Assembly (NCBI RefSeq): GCF_009649735.1
Contig: NZ_WJNH01000020.1
Span: forward strand, 1-40,887
Reading direction: 5' to 3'
Source of the DNA: Salinibacillus xinjiangensis
Lineage (GTDB): Bacteria; Bacillota; Bacilli; Bacillales; Alkalibacillaceae
Length of the DNA stretch: 40,887 nt
Numbering within the stretch: position 1 is the stretch's first letter; each line of letters opens with the position of its first letter. Shown here in pieces: positions 1-8,545 of this stretch. A program made the translations under genes and the position numbers. The notes below the pieces were generated by a model that saw nothing but the letters and a program-made list of their open reading frames with translations, made no database searches and had not been told where the DNA came from.

Positions 1-114
1 GTAAAAGAATTAGAGACCAAATGGGAAGGTGGACACATACAGAATTGGTCCTTAGCTATGAACCAGTTATTAGTTGATGATCGATTAAAGGATCGAGTTC
101 TGAAATATATCTGA
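1..114 (+). CDS. C-terminal end of an unidentified ORF, possibly a transposase
   Basis: The first frame is open from the window edge to a TGA at 112-114 and gives 37 residues, including KWEGGHIQNWSLAMNQLL and ending LKDRVLKYI. The tryptophan-rich, basic tail resembles the C-terminal ends of Mutator/IS256-like transposases, but the piece is too short to assign by eye. The start lies outside the window. It is followed by repeat-rich non-coding DNA, which would fit an insertion-sequence end. Alternative: the tail of any other basic protein. Confidence 0.4.
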   Translation, partial: VKELETKWEGGHIQNWSLAMNQLLVDDRLKDRVLKYI

Positions 115-119
115 ACTTA

Positions 120-320
120 CACACTTTACTTGACAAGCCCGAAAAACACCTGTCAAGAAAGGGGTACGACAAGTGATTTTCTATTTCTGATGATGTTTCG
201 CTTGTCATGAATGGTTCATGACGAGCGATTTTTTGTTTCTGATGATGTTTCGCTTGTCATGAGTGGTTCATGACGGGCGTTTTTCTGCTTCCACTGACCC
301 TTCGCTTGTCATGAGCACAC
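120..320. repeat. Tandem GTCATGA palindromic intergenic repeats
   Basis: Two near-perfect stem-loops follow each other: CGCTTGTCATGAA/TTCATGACGAGCG (199-211, 215-227) and CGCTTGTCATGA/TTCATGACGGGCG (251-262, 267-279). Each is preceded by TTTCTGATGATGTTT and followed by a T-run. A third half-copy starts near 303 and a related degenerate one near 131-175. The same family recurs at 25328-25500. The T-runs mean each hairpin could also terminate transcription. Nothing coding is seen here. Confidence 0.75.
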
Positions 321-539
321 TATAACACGTTTTTCACTCATTTTACCGAATATGTCGCAGTTTATACCTTTTTAATTAAAAACAACACCCTCTCAGAAAA
401 GAGCATTAGTAAATAAAATGCACTATCTAAAAAAGGATAATCCTTCAAATACTGGTTCCCCTATCCTTTTCCCGCTTTGCAAGCCTCTGTCACAAATTCC
501 ACAAAATTGTCATAGATTCGTTCATTTATTATGAACAAT

Positions 540-610
540 TTGTGAAACCCGTAACAACTTATTGTGTAACACCATACGAAGTTATTATCATTAACACTAT
601 AGTTATAGTG
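540..610. promoter_or_regulatory. Candidate operator region upstream of qoxABCD
   Basis: Two palindromic elements lie between the repeats and qoxA. TTGTGAA-ACCC-GTAACAA at 540-557 matches 12 of 14 fixed positions of the Rex redox-repressor site TTGTGAAnnnnTTCACAA. CACTATA-GT-TATAGTG at 595-610 is a perfect 7-bp inverted repeat. Rex is known to control respiratory genes in Firmicutes, so redox control of this oxidase is plausible. This is inference from sequence similarity only. No clear -35/-10 pair was picked out. The rest of 320-660 is AT-rich and shows no gene. Confidence 0.3.
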
Positions 611-665
611 ATAAATATCACACCCACTTGTACTAAATTTTCTAGAAAGAGAAAGGAGCACCATT

Positions 666-1559
666 ATGAAATTGAAGTGGGCTTTCTTATCCCTATCTTT
701 TTTTGTAGTAACCCTGCTCTCAGGGTGTAATTTACTAGTCTTAGATCCAAAAGGACCACAGGCTGAACGACAAGCACATGATATTATCCTTTCAGCATCC
801 ATCATGTTGTTTATCGTGATTACTGTGTTTAGTCTTCTGATTTATATGCTAATTAAGTATCGAGCATCGAAACAAAGTGAGGATTATGAACCACCTTATA
901 TTGAAGGTAACAAATGGGTGGAGTCCATTGTTATCGGAATTCCCGTTTTAATTATTGTTGTTCTTTCTATTGTTTCGGTTCGAAGCAATTATATCGTTGA
1001 ATCGGCTCCAGAGGGATATGAGGAAGAACCTTTAGTCGTTTATGCCTCATCCTCTGATTGGAAATGGCATTTTAGCTATCCAGAACAAGATATTGAGACC
1101 GTGAACTACTTATATATCCCGACTAATCGTCCTCTTGAGTTTAAACTGTATTCTCATGGATCGATTACGAGCTTTTGGATTCCACAGCTTGGTGGACAAA
1201 AGTATGCCATGTCTGACATGGTCACCACCTTACACTTAGCAGCTGATGAACCAGGAGAATACATGGGACGTAATGCAAACTTTAATGGTAAAGGATTTGC
1301 TGAAAACACCTTTAATGTGAAAGCAATGCCTCAAGCTGACTTTGAAGATTGGGTTGAGGAAGTAAAAGAAACGGCAGAACCTATCACAGAAGATAAATTT
1401 CAAGAACTGTTAGAGCCAGGCCACCTCGGCCAACTAACCTTTAATGGAACGCATTTGGAGTTCTCACCTGCACCAGAAGGAGAGAATGGTGGCCATCAAC
1501 ACGGAAATTCTGAACATGATAAAAATCAACATTCAAGCGAAGAAGCTAGCGAACATTAA
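666..1559 (+). CDS. qoxA: Cytochrome aa3 quinol oxidase subunit II (QoxA)
   Basis: This 297-residue lipoprotein is subunit II of the aa3-600 menaquinol oxidase in the cytoplasmic membrane. It has a signal peptide with lipobox LLSGC (Cys about 21), two membrane helices (about 40-65 and 85-105) and an outward cupredoxin domain (about 125-225, with DWKWHFSYP and SFWIPQLGGQKYAM). The Cys/His set that binds CuA in cytochrome c oxidases is not seen, as expected for a quinol-type enzyme. The tail is His/Glu-rich (HQHGNSEHDKNQHSSEE). AAAGGAGCACC precedes the ATG. It heads qoxABCD. Confidence 0.96.
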   Translation: MKLKWAFLSLSFFVVTLLSGCNLLVLDPKGPQAERQAHDIILSASIMLFIVITVFSLLIYMLIKYRASKQSEDYEPPYIEGNKWVESIVIGIPVLIIVVLSIVSVRSNYIVESAPEGYEEEPLVVYASSSDWKWHFSYPEQDIETVNYLYIPTNRPLEFKLYSHGSITSFWIPQLGGQKYAMSDMVTTLHLAADEPGEYMGRNANFNGKGFAENTFNVKAMPQADFEDWVEEVKETAEPITEDKFQELLEPGHLGQLTFNGTHLEFSPAPEGENGGHQHGNSEHDKNQHSSEEASEH

Positions 1560-1628
1560 CACACACTTTTTGTTTCTATACAACAATTTTTACTAACTTA
1601 GACTATTTCCTGAAAGGAGTCAAAGAGT

Positions 1629-3578
1629 ATGGAATTCTTTGATCGATTTGCTATCCCCCATCCAAGTCCATTAATATACGCATCCATGGTTGCCATCGGT
1701 CTTACGGTAATTGCAATTATTGCGGGCTTGACGTACTTCAAAAAGTGGGGGTATTTATGGCGTGAATGGTTAACAACCGTGGATCATAAACGAATTGGGA
1801 TTATGTATTTGCTCTCTGCTTTACTCATGCTTTTCCGTGGTGGAGCAGATGCTATTATGATGCGTGCTCAATTATCTGTACCAGAAAACACGCTTCTAGA
1901 TGCTCAGCATTACAATGAAATTTTTACTACACACGGTGTAGTCATGATTATTTTTATGGCGATGCCTTTTATTATGGCTTTAATGAACTTCGTTGTTCCT
2001 TTACAAATCGGAGCACGAGATGTTGCATTCCCACGCTTAAATGCGTTAAGTTTTTGGCTTTTCTTTATGGGAGCGATGCTATTTAATATTTCCTTTGTCA
2101 TCGGGGGCTCACCTGATGCCGGTTGGACCTCGTACTTCCCACTTGCCGGGAATGAGTTAAGTACGTCGGTCGGAACCAACTATTATATGATTGCCATTCA
2201 GATTGCCGGACTCGGTACGCTGATGACTGGGATTAACTTTATCGTCACCATTTTCAAAATGAGAGCACCTGGTATGACTTTAATGAAAATGCCAATGTTT
2301 ACATGGTCGGCGTTAATTACCAATATTATCATTGTGTTCGCCTTCCCTGTGTTAACAGTAGCTTTAGCTATGGGAACGATGGATCGACTGTTTGGCACAC
2401 ACTTCTTTGCCACTACAAATGGTGGTATGGATATGCTTTGGGCCAACCTTTTCTGGGTTTGGGGACATCCAGAAGTATATATTTTGATTCTTCCTGCCTT
2501 TGGTATTTACAGTGAAGTGATCTCAGCCTTTGCACGTCGAAATCTATATGGCTATAAATCTATGGTTGGATCTATGGTGATCATTTCCCTTCTATCATTC
2601 TTTGTATGGGTTCACCACTTTTTCACGATGGGTCAAGGAGCACTTACGAATAGTATTTTCTCCATCACAACGATGGCTATTGCCGTACCAACAGGTATTA
2701 AAATCTTTAACTGGCTGTTTACACTATGGAAAGGGAAAATCGAGGTCACAGTTCCTATGCTGTATTCCTTAGGGTTTATTCCGATTTTCACCATAGGTGG
2801 AGTAACTGGTGTCATGCTCGGAATGTCCGCGGCAGACTATCAATACCATAATACAATGTTCTTAGTGGCACATTTCCACCTTGTTATTATTCCTGGCGTT
2901 GTGTTTGCCATGATTGCTGGTCTAACCTACTGGTGGCCAAAAATGTTCGGCTTTATGCTTAATGAACGTATCGGAAAATGGACGTTCTGGTTTATTGCAA
3001 TTGGTACCTGTGTTGCCTTCTTCCCGATGTTTATTTCAGGTCTTGATGGGCAGGCACGTCGTATGTACACATATTCTGAGTCTACAGGCTTTGGGATTTG
3101 GAATATGCTTTCCTTTTTCGGAGCGATTTTACTTGCTATCGGGTTTGCGTTAATCGTCTATAACATTTATTACAGCATCCGTTATGCATCCAGAGATATT
3201 GGAGATGACCCTTGGAATGCTAGATCACTAGAATGGGCAACTCACAATCCTGTTCCAGATTATAATTTTGCCATCACACCAGAAGTAAGCTCTAGTGAAG
3301 GCCTATGGGATGCAAAGAAAAGAGGTCACACTCTATTTAAAGGGCCATACAAAGAAATTCATATGCCAAGTAATAGCGGTGTTCCATTCATTATGAGTGC
3401 TATTTTCTTTGTATTTGGGTTTGCCATGATTTTCAGTATGTGGATTGTCGCCATTATTTCAGCAATTGGAATCTTTGCTTGCATGGCCCACCGTTCATTT
3501 GAACAGGATCACGGTTACCACATCTCTGTTGATGAGATAAAACAAACGGAAGCGAAATTTGGAGGTGCAAAAGAATGA
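1629..3578 (+). CDS. qoxB: Cytochrome aa3 quinol oxidase subunit I (QoxB)
   Basis: The catalytic haem-copper subunit reduces O2 to water and pumps protons. The 649-residue, multi-helix protein shows the family signatures: VDHKRIGIMYL near the start, TTHGVVM with a haem-ligand His, WVWGHPEVYILILPAFG with a CuB His and the cross-linked Tyr, VHHF with two CuB His, and VAHFHLV with the paired haem ligands. Its length matches Bacillus QoxB. AAAGGAGTC lies upstream of the ATG. It overlaps qoxC by 4 bp, suggesting translational coupling. Confidence 0.98.
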   Translation: MEFFDRFAIPHPSPLIYASMVAIGLTVIAIIAGLTYFKKWGYLWREWLTTVDHKRIGIMYLLSALLMLFRGGADAIMMRAQLSVPENTLLDAQHYNEIFTTHGVVMIIFMAMPFIMALMNFVVPLQIGARDVAFPRLNALSFWLFFMGAMLFNISFVIGGSPDAGWTSYFPLAGNELSTSVGTNYYMIAIQIAGLGTLMTGINFIVTIFKMRAPGMTLMKMPMFTWSALITNIIIVFAFPVLTVALAMGTMDRLFGTHFFATTNGGMDMLWANLFWVWGHPEVYILILPAFGIYSEVISAFARRNLYGYKSMVGSMVIISLLSFFVWVHHFFTMGQGALTNSIFSITTMAIAVPTGIKIFNWLFTLWKGKIEVTVPMLYSLGFIPIFTIGGVTGVMLGMSAADYQYHNTMFLVAHFHLVIIPGVVFAMIAGLTYWWPKMFGFMLNERIGKWTFWFIAIGTCVAFFPMFISGLDGQARRMYTYSESTGFGIWNMLSFFGAILLAIGFALIVYNIYYSIRYASRDIGDDPWNARSLEWATHNPVPDYNFAITPEVSSSEGLWDAKKRGHTLFKGPYKEIHMPSNSGVPFIMSAIFFVFGFAMIFSMWIVAIISAIGIFACMAHRSFEQDHGYHISVDEIKQTEAKFGGAKE

Positions 3579-4171
3579 AACTAGATCATACGCAACCTCT
3601 TGAATATAGTACCAAGCAAAACCAGTTAAATATTTTAGGGTTTTGGATTTTCTTAGGGGCTGAAATTATGCTGTTCGCCACCCTATTCGCCTCTTACTTT
3701 ACGTTGGAGGACCGAATCGGGAATGGCCCTAGTGGCGGTGAAATATTCGGTATTACTCCCGTGATGATTGAAACAATCCTACTATTAACAAGTAGTTTTA
3801 CGATTGGATTGACCGTGAATGCAATGAGAATAGGAAACAAAAAAGCGATGCTAACCTTTTTTGTCATTACGCTTTTACTTGGTTTAGCCTTTTTAGGTGT
3901 CGAAATCTATGAATTTTACCATTACGTTCATGTTGGTGCAGGCCTTCAAACAAGTGCCTTTACCGCCATATTATTAACGACACTAGGAACACATGGAGCG
4001 CACGTAACCTTTGGACTTTTCTGGGGCTTATTCATTGTCTCTCAAGTGAAAAAGCGTGGAATAACAACTGAAACGACAAACAAATCATTCATTTTCTCTC
4101 TTTACTGGCACTTCTTAGATGTTGTCTGGATTTTCATTTTCAGCTTCATCTACTTGAAAGGAATGATGTAA
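3575..4171 (+). CDS. qoxC: Cytochrome aa3 quinol oxidase subunit III (QoxC)
   Basis: A 198-residue membrane protein of the COX3 family with five predicted helices, a structural subunit of the quinol oxidase. It begins with a hydrophilic tail (KLDHTQPLEYSTKQNQ) and then NILGFWIFLGAEIMLFATLFASY, the usual first helix. THGAHVTFGLFWG and SLYWHFLDVVWIFIF match conserved subunit III segments. The start overlaps the end of qoxB (ATGA), and the stop is directly followed by qoxD. Confidence 0.96.
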   Translation: MKLDHTQPLEYSTKQNQLNILGFWIFLGAEIMLFATLFASYFTLEDRIGNGPSGGEIFGITPVMIETILLLTSSFTIGLTVNAMRIGNKKAMLTFFVITLLLGLAFLGVEIYEFYHYVHVGAGLQTSAFTAILLTTLGTHGAHVTFGLFWGLFIVSQVKKRGITTETTNKSFIFSLYWHFLDVVWIFIFSFIYLKGMM

Positions 4172-4172
4172 G

Positions 4173-4457
4173 ATGAAAGAGTTATTTCCATTTAAACAGG
4201 TTATGGGCTTTGTCTTTTCACTAGTCCTAACGGTAGTTGCCGTTTCGGTTTATTTTTTTGATTTATCATTTGCTCTAGGGATGACAATCCTTTTAGTCAC
4301 AGCCTTCATACAGGCTGCCCTTCAGCTAGTGGTCTTTATGCATGCAGGTGAAACAGAAGACAAAGGCGCCATTTACGCTAATCTTTATTACGGAATCATC
4401 ATAGCGCTCGTCACTGTTTTCGGAACGTTACTAGCGATGATTTGGGGATATATGTAG
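4173..4457 (+). CDS. qoxD: Cytochrome aa3 quinol oxidase subunit IV (QoxD)
   Basis: A 94-residue membrane protein with three hydrophobic helices (about 8-28, 33-56, 70-93), the size and pattern of the small COX4/QoxD subunit. The segment AFIQAALQLVVFMHAGE is typical of the family. It starts 1 bp after the qoxC stop, so it is part of the same transcript, which ends at the hairpin that follows. Confidence 0.95.
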   Translation: MKELFPFKQVMGFVFSLVLTVVAVSVYFFDLSFALGMTILLVTAFIQAALQLVVFMHAGETEDKGAIYANLYYGIIIALVTVFGTLLAMIWGYM

Positions 4458-4465
4458 GAAAATAA

Positions 4466-4508
4466 GTCTCGACTTTGTATGTAAATATACAAGTCGAGGC
4501 TTTTTTTG
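4466..4508 (+). terminator. Rho-independent terminator of qoxABCD
   Basis: GTCTCGACTT and AAGTCGAGGC pair, with further pairs toward a short A/T-rich loop, and a run of seven T follows. It lies 9 bp after the qoxD stop. Confidence 0.9.
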
Positions 4509-4569
4509 CTTCAAAATATTAAAACAATTGCAAATTTGACTGATTATGAATGTTTTTGATTGATTTTGA

Positions 4570-4598
4570 TTGATTTATGAAAACGTTTGCCTTATAAT
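4570..4598 (+). promoter_or_regulatory. fruRKA promoter with an embedded cre (CcpA) site
   Basis: A sigma-A promoter is visible: TTGATT (4570-4575), a 17-bp spacer and TATAAT (4593-4598). ATGAAAACGTTTGCC (4577-4591) sits in the spacer and matches the catabolite-responsive element bound by CcpA, so glucose repression by occlusion is expected. Direct TGATTGATTT repeats just upstream (about 4547-4576) are plausible FruR operator half-sites. The promoter and cre are seen in the sequence; the FruR assignment is inference. Confidence 0.75.
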
Positions 4599-4630
4599 AA
4601 ATCTACAGAGCAAACAAGTTGGTGATATAA

Positions 4631-5383
4631 ATGTTAACAACAGAACGCCACGAAATGATTCTTAATTTGTTAAAGGAAAAGCAAATCGTTACCATACAGG
4701 AAATTACAGATGTAACAGATGCATCTGAATCGACCATCAGACGTGATTTAACAGAGTTAGAAAAGCGAGGGGATTTAGAACGAGTACATGGCGGCGCCAG
4801 GTTTAATGAACGTAAAGTACAGGAATATAGCATTTCTGAGAAGGAAAGCCAAAACCTTCAAGAAAAAATCGAGATTGCGAAATATGCCGCCTCATTAGTA
4901 AAGGATGGGGATTGTATTTTTCTAGATGCTGGTACTACTACTATACAGCTTATTCCTTTTCTTCAGCATAAGGATGTCATCGTAGTTACAAACGGACTTC
5001 CTCATATTGACTTACTAACTAAACATGGCATTACATCCTATGTCACTGGTGGCTTAATTAAAGCTAAAACAGGTGCCTTAATTGGACCTCAAGCCATAAA
5101 GTCCTTAAATGATTTTTGTTTTGACCTCTGTTTTCTAGGTGTCAACGGTTTTCATTATGAATTCGGTTATAACACACCAGATCCTGAGGAAGCACACATT
5201 AAGCAAACAGCTCACAAGCTTGCTAAAGTGTCGTATGTTTTAGCCGACCATTCCAAACACAAAAAAGTTAGTTTTTCTAAAATTTTTGACTTAGCAAAGG
5301 CTCGGCTAATCACGAGCAATTTACCTAAGAATGAAGTAGAGACTTTATCTGAAATTACTGATATAAAGGGGCTGTCAACATGA
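4631..5383 (+). CDS. fruR: DeoR-family repressor of the fructose operon (FruR)
   Basis: A 250-residue DeoR-type regulator. The N-terminal winged helix-turn-helix (about 1-58) contains the family pattern SESTIRRDLTELEKRG followed by RVHGGA. The C-terminal DeoR sensor domain (about 75-235) carries DAGTTTIQL, VVTNG and FLGVNGF, and is expected to bind a sugar phosphate, probably fructose 1-phosphate. It heads the operon and its stop overlaps the fruK start by 4 bp, so it probably autoregulates fruRKA. Confidence 0.93.
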   Translation: MLTTERHEMILNLLKEKQIVTIQEITDVTDASESTIRRDLTELEKRGDLERVHGGARFNERKVQEYSISEKESQNLQEKIEIAKYAASLVKDGDCIFLDAGTTTIQLIPFLQHKDVIVVTNGLPHIDLLTKHGITSYVTGGLIKAKTGALIGPQAIKSLNDFCFDLCFLGVNGFHYEFGYNTPDPEEAHIKQTAHKLAKVSYVLADHSKHKKVSFSKIFDLAKARLITSNLPKNEVETLSEITDIKGLST

Positions 5384-6297
5384 TTTATACATGCACCATT
5401 ACACCATCGATTGACTACACTACGTACCTTTCAAGCTTTCTACCTGGTGAATTAAATCGTACAAAGGAAGTCTATTATTATCCAGGTGGTAAAGGGATCA
5501 ATGTCTCCAGGGTTTTGAAGAGGCTCGGTGAAGATAATACAGCCTTAGGATTTGTCGGTGGATTTACAGGCGAATATATTAAACACTTTTTAGAACAAGA
5601 GAACATTAAAACAGAGTTTATTGATACAGAAGAAATTACACGTATTAATGTCAAAATTAAGGCAGATCAAGAAACGGAATTAAACGGACCAGGCCCTATG
5701 ATTGCCGAACATCAGCAACAGGAATTACTTTCTAAATTACAGCATTTACAAAAGGGTGATTGGCTCGTATTAGCTGGTAGCCTTCCAGAGACCATTCCAC
5801 TTTCCTTCTACAAGGAGATAGCGAACCTTTGTCGTCAATTAGGAATAAAAATTGTCCTCGATACATCTGGTCCAGCATTTAATGAGCTAGTAAAGGAACG
5901 GCCCTTTTTAATAAAACCAAATGAACATGAACTCGGGGACCTATTTGACACAACCATTTCTAGTAAGGAAGAAGCCATTCACTATGCAAAAAAGCTGAAT
6001 GAATTGGGTGTGGAAAATATTATCGTATCCTTAGGCGGGGACGGTGCCATTTTTGTCTCAAATGATACCATTCTTGAGGCAAAGGCCCCCAAAGGAAAAG
6101 TCGTAAATACCGTTGGTGCAGGCGATTCTCTCTTATCAGGGTTTATTTCATCTTACGCTAAAGGTCAGGGTGTTCCTACAGCCTTCCGATATGGTGTTGC
6201 GAGTGGAAGTGCAACAGCATTTCAAACAGATTTATGTAAAAAAGAAGACGTGGAAGCGTTAATCGATCAAGTACAATTGAAATCTATCAAAGAATAG
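5380..6297 (+). CDS. fruK: 1-phosphofructokinase (FruK)
   Basis: A PfkB-family kinase of 305 residues that converts fructose 1-phosphate to fructose 1,6-bisphosphate in the cytoplasm, feeding glycolysis. The start TCTITPSIDYT, the substrate motif GGKGINVSRVL and the C-terminal NTVGAGDSLLSGF with the catalytic Asp are the two PfkB signatures. Its partner FruA, encoded next, delivers the substrate. It overlaps fruR (ATGA) and lies 11 bp before fruA. Confidence 0.96.
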   Translation: MIYTCTITPSIDYTTYLSSFLPGELNRTKEVYYYPGGKGINVSRVLKRLGEDNTALGFVGGFTGEYIKHFLEQENIKTEFIDTEEITRINVKIKADQETELNGPGPMIAEHQQQELLSKLQHLQKGDWLVLAGSLPETIPLSFYKEIANLCRQLGIKIVLDTSGPAFNELVKERPFLIKPNEHELGDLFDTTISSKEEAIHYAKKLNELGVENIIVSLGGDGAIFVSNDTILEAKAPKGKVVNTVGAGDSLLSGFISSYAKGQGVPTAFRYGVASGSATAFQTDLCKKEDVEALIDQVQLKSIKE

Positions 6298-6308
6298 GGT
6301 GACAAAAT

Positions 6309-8210
6309 ATGAAAATTACAGAGCTTTTAAATAAAGACACCATCATTTTGGATTTACAATCAGGCTCAAAACAAGAGGTATTACAAGAATTAAGTCATCA
6401 GCTTCATTCGGCTGGTAAACTCAATGACCAAGAAACTTTTTTAGAAGCCATTAAGGCCCGTGAAGAACAGAGTACAACTGGAATTGGAGAAGGGATTGCC
6501 ATTCCCCATGCTAAAACTGCGGCAGTAGAAACGCCCGCGATTGCTTTTGGTCGCTCAACAAATGGAGTTGACTATCAATCTTTAGATGGGCAGCCAGCAC
6601 ACCTCTTTTTCATGATTGCGGCAAGTGAGGGAGCAAATAACGCTCATTTAGAGGCTCTTTCACGCTTATCTACATTTTTAATGGACGAAAGCTTTCGCGA
6701 AAAATTGTTAGAGGCAACATCTAAGGATGAGGTCTTAACCGCCATTAACAAAAAGGAATCAGAAATTGAAGCACAGGAAAATGGCAACGAGGAAAATCAG
6801 GAGGATCAAAGGATTTTGGCTGTTACAGCTTGTCCAACTGGAATTGCTCACACCTACATGGCTGCTGAAAAGCTTAACGAAACAGCGAAGGACATGGGAA
6901 TTTCGATAAAAGTGGAAACCAATGGATCTGGTGGTGTCAAAAATCGCTTAACCAAACAAGAGATTGAAGATGCAGATGTGATCATTGTTGCAGCTGATAC
7001 ACAGGTTGAAATGGCACGCTTCAACGGAAAACCAGTCATTCAAACGGGTGTAGGTAAAGCTATTCATGAAGCCGAAAACCTATTAAATCGAGCTCAGAAT
7101 CAAGATGCACCTATATATCATCACGAAGAATCAAAAGATGAATCAGGGGAAAAAGAGGAGCGTAGTGGATTCTACAAACACCTCATGAACGGGGTTTCAA
7201 ATATGCTACCATTTGTTGTGGGTGGCGGTATATTAATCGCTCTATCATTCTTTTGGGGAATTAATTCAAGTGATCCAACTCACGCAGATTATAATGAATT
7301 TGCGGCAATGTTAAATACCATTGGAGGCGGGAAAGCCCTTTTCTTAATGGTTCCTGTTCTAGCGGCATTTATTGCTTCTAGTATTGCGGAACGTCCCGGA
7401 TTTGCACCAGGTATGGTTGGTGGTTTAATTGCGATTACTGTCACTGGTGTTGAAGGGGCTGACGGTGGCTCAGGCTTTCTGGGTGGTTTAATTGCAGGTT
7501 TTCTAGCTGGTTATATTACTTTATTATTTAAGAAAATATTATCTGGTTTACCACAGGCACTAGAGGGCTTAAAGCCGGTACTATTTTATCCTGTACTAAG
7601 CATAGCAGCAACCGGCTTAATTATGATGTTGATCAATCCTCCATTAACGAAAGTATATACAGGGATTTCCACCTTCTTAGAAAGTATGGGAGGTACAAAC
7701 CAAGTCATCGTTGGGATTATTTTAGGAGCGATGATGGCATTTGATATGGGTGGACCCGTTAATAAGGCAGCCTATACGTTTGGTATTGCGATGCTAGATG
7801 CAAATAATTACACATTTATTGCAGCCATTATGGCAGCTGGTATGGTGCCACCACTTGGTATGGCTCTATCTACTACATTGTTTAAAAAACGATTCACAAA
7901 AGAAGAACGGGAAGCAGGTAAAACCGCTTATCCACTTGGCTTATGCTTTGTCACGGAAGGGGTCATTCCATTTGCGGCAGCAGACCCAGCGCGTGTCATT
8001 CCATCAACAGTTGTAGGTGCGGCCGTAACAGGTGGGCTATCCATGTTATTTAACATCGGTCTTCCTGCCCCACATGGCGGAATCTTCGTCATAGGGCTTG
8101 TTGATGGCGGATTGGCCAAAGCCTTTTTATATGCCATAGCAATTATTATTGGTTCCTTTGTAACTGCTGTCGTTGCCGGTATGTTAAAACGAAATGTAAA
8201 AAATATATAG
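6309..8210 (+). CDS. fruA: Fructose-specific PTS enzyme IIABC (FruA)
   Basis: A 633-residue fused permease that takes up fructose and phosphorylates it at C1. Order: IIA (about 1-145, phospho-His in GIAIPHAKT, H67), a short charged linker (EIEAQENGNEENQEDQ), IIB (about 168-265, phospho-Cys in VTACPTGIAHTYMAA, C175) and a membrane IIC domain (about 290-630, from YKHLMNGVSNMLPFVVGGG). The IIA-IIB-IIC order is that of Bacillus FruA. It is last in fruRKA and is followed by a terminator. Confidence 0.97.
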   Translation: MKITELLNKDTIILDLQSGSKQEVLQELSHQLHSAGKLNDQETFLEAIKAREEQSTTGIGEGIAIPHAKTAAVETPAIAFGRSTNGVDYQSLDGQPAHLFFMIAASEGANNAHLEALSRLSTFLMDESFREKLLEATSKDEVLTAINKKESEIEAQENGNEENQEDQRILAVTACPTGIAHTYMAAEKLNETAKDMGISIKVETNGSGGVKNRLTKQEIEDADVIIVAADTQVEMARFNGKPVIQTGVGKAIHEAENLLNRAQNQDAPIYHHEESKDESGEKEERSGFYKHLMNGVSNMLPFVVGGGILIALSFFWGINSSDPTHADYNEFAAMLNTIGGGKALFLMVPVLAAFIASSIAERPGFAPGMVGGLIAITVTGVEGADGGSGFLGGLIAGFLAGYITLLFKKILSGLPQALEGLKPVLFYPVLSIAATGLIMMLINPPLTKVYTGISTFLESMGGTNQVIVGIILGAMMAFDMGGPVNKAAYTFGIAMLDANNYTFIAAIMAAGMVPPLGMALSTTLFKKRFTKEEREAGKTAYPLGLCFVTEGVIPFAAADPARVIPSTVVGAAVTGGLSMLFNIGLPAPHGGIFVIGLVDGGLAKAFLYAIAIIIGSFVTAVVAGMLKRNVKNI

Positions 8211-8221
8211 AGCAAAAAAAC

Positions 8222-8250
8222 AACCAGTGGGAATTTTCTCTCCACTGGTT
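8222..8250. terminator. Bidirectional terminator between fruA and the des-region genes
   Basis: AACCAGTGG (8222-8230) pairs with CCACTGGTT (8242-8250). A T-rich stretch follows on the plus strand and seven T on the minus strand, so it serves fruA and the convergent small membrane gene. Confidence 0.85.
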
Positions 8251-8254
8251 TTCT

Positions 8255-8473
8255 TTATGGTCGTTCTGTTTTTTCTAACACTTCCTCTGTTGCCACAAAA
8301 AACACACCCATAAGAAATATAAAAATAGCTCCCATCACTGTGCCGATTCCAATTGAAGCTAATGTGCCGAAACCGCTGTCATAAACACCAAATAAAAAAA
8401 GTAAAATGCCGATAGATAATACTGTACTGCCAATGTAACGAACAGCACTTAACATTTTCGCATTATTTTCCAT
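8255..8473 (-). CDS. Small two-helix membrane protein, function unknown
   Basis: A 72-residue protein with two hydrophobic stretches (about 12-32 and 38-62) and a charged C-terminal tail (ATEEVLEKTERP). GAGGGTGATGAT precedes the ATG. It lies downstream of desR on the same strand, 72 bp away, and may be on the desKR transcript. I do not recognise the family; GIGTVMGAIFIFLMGVFF suggests a Gly-rich packed helix pair. Being small it could be a membrane-stress accessory, but that is only a guess from position. Confidence 0.7.
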   Translation of the reverse strand: MENNAKMLSAVRYIGSTVLSIGILLFLFGVYDSGFGTLASIGIGTVMGAIFIFLMGVFFVATEEVLEKTERP

Positions 8474-8545
8474 ATCATCACCCTCTTAACTATATTATTC
8501 AACGAGTTCACAAAATTGTCAAATTTATTAAGAGGGTGTTCAGTT

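Noticed and set aside
461-805. A 114-codon minus-strand ORF over the qox promoter and qoxA start
   Set aside because: It overlaps the certain qoxA gene, has no ribosome binding site or family likeness, and is Cys/Ser-rich as expected of an antisense shadow.
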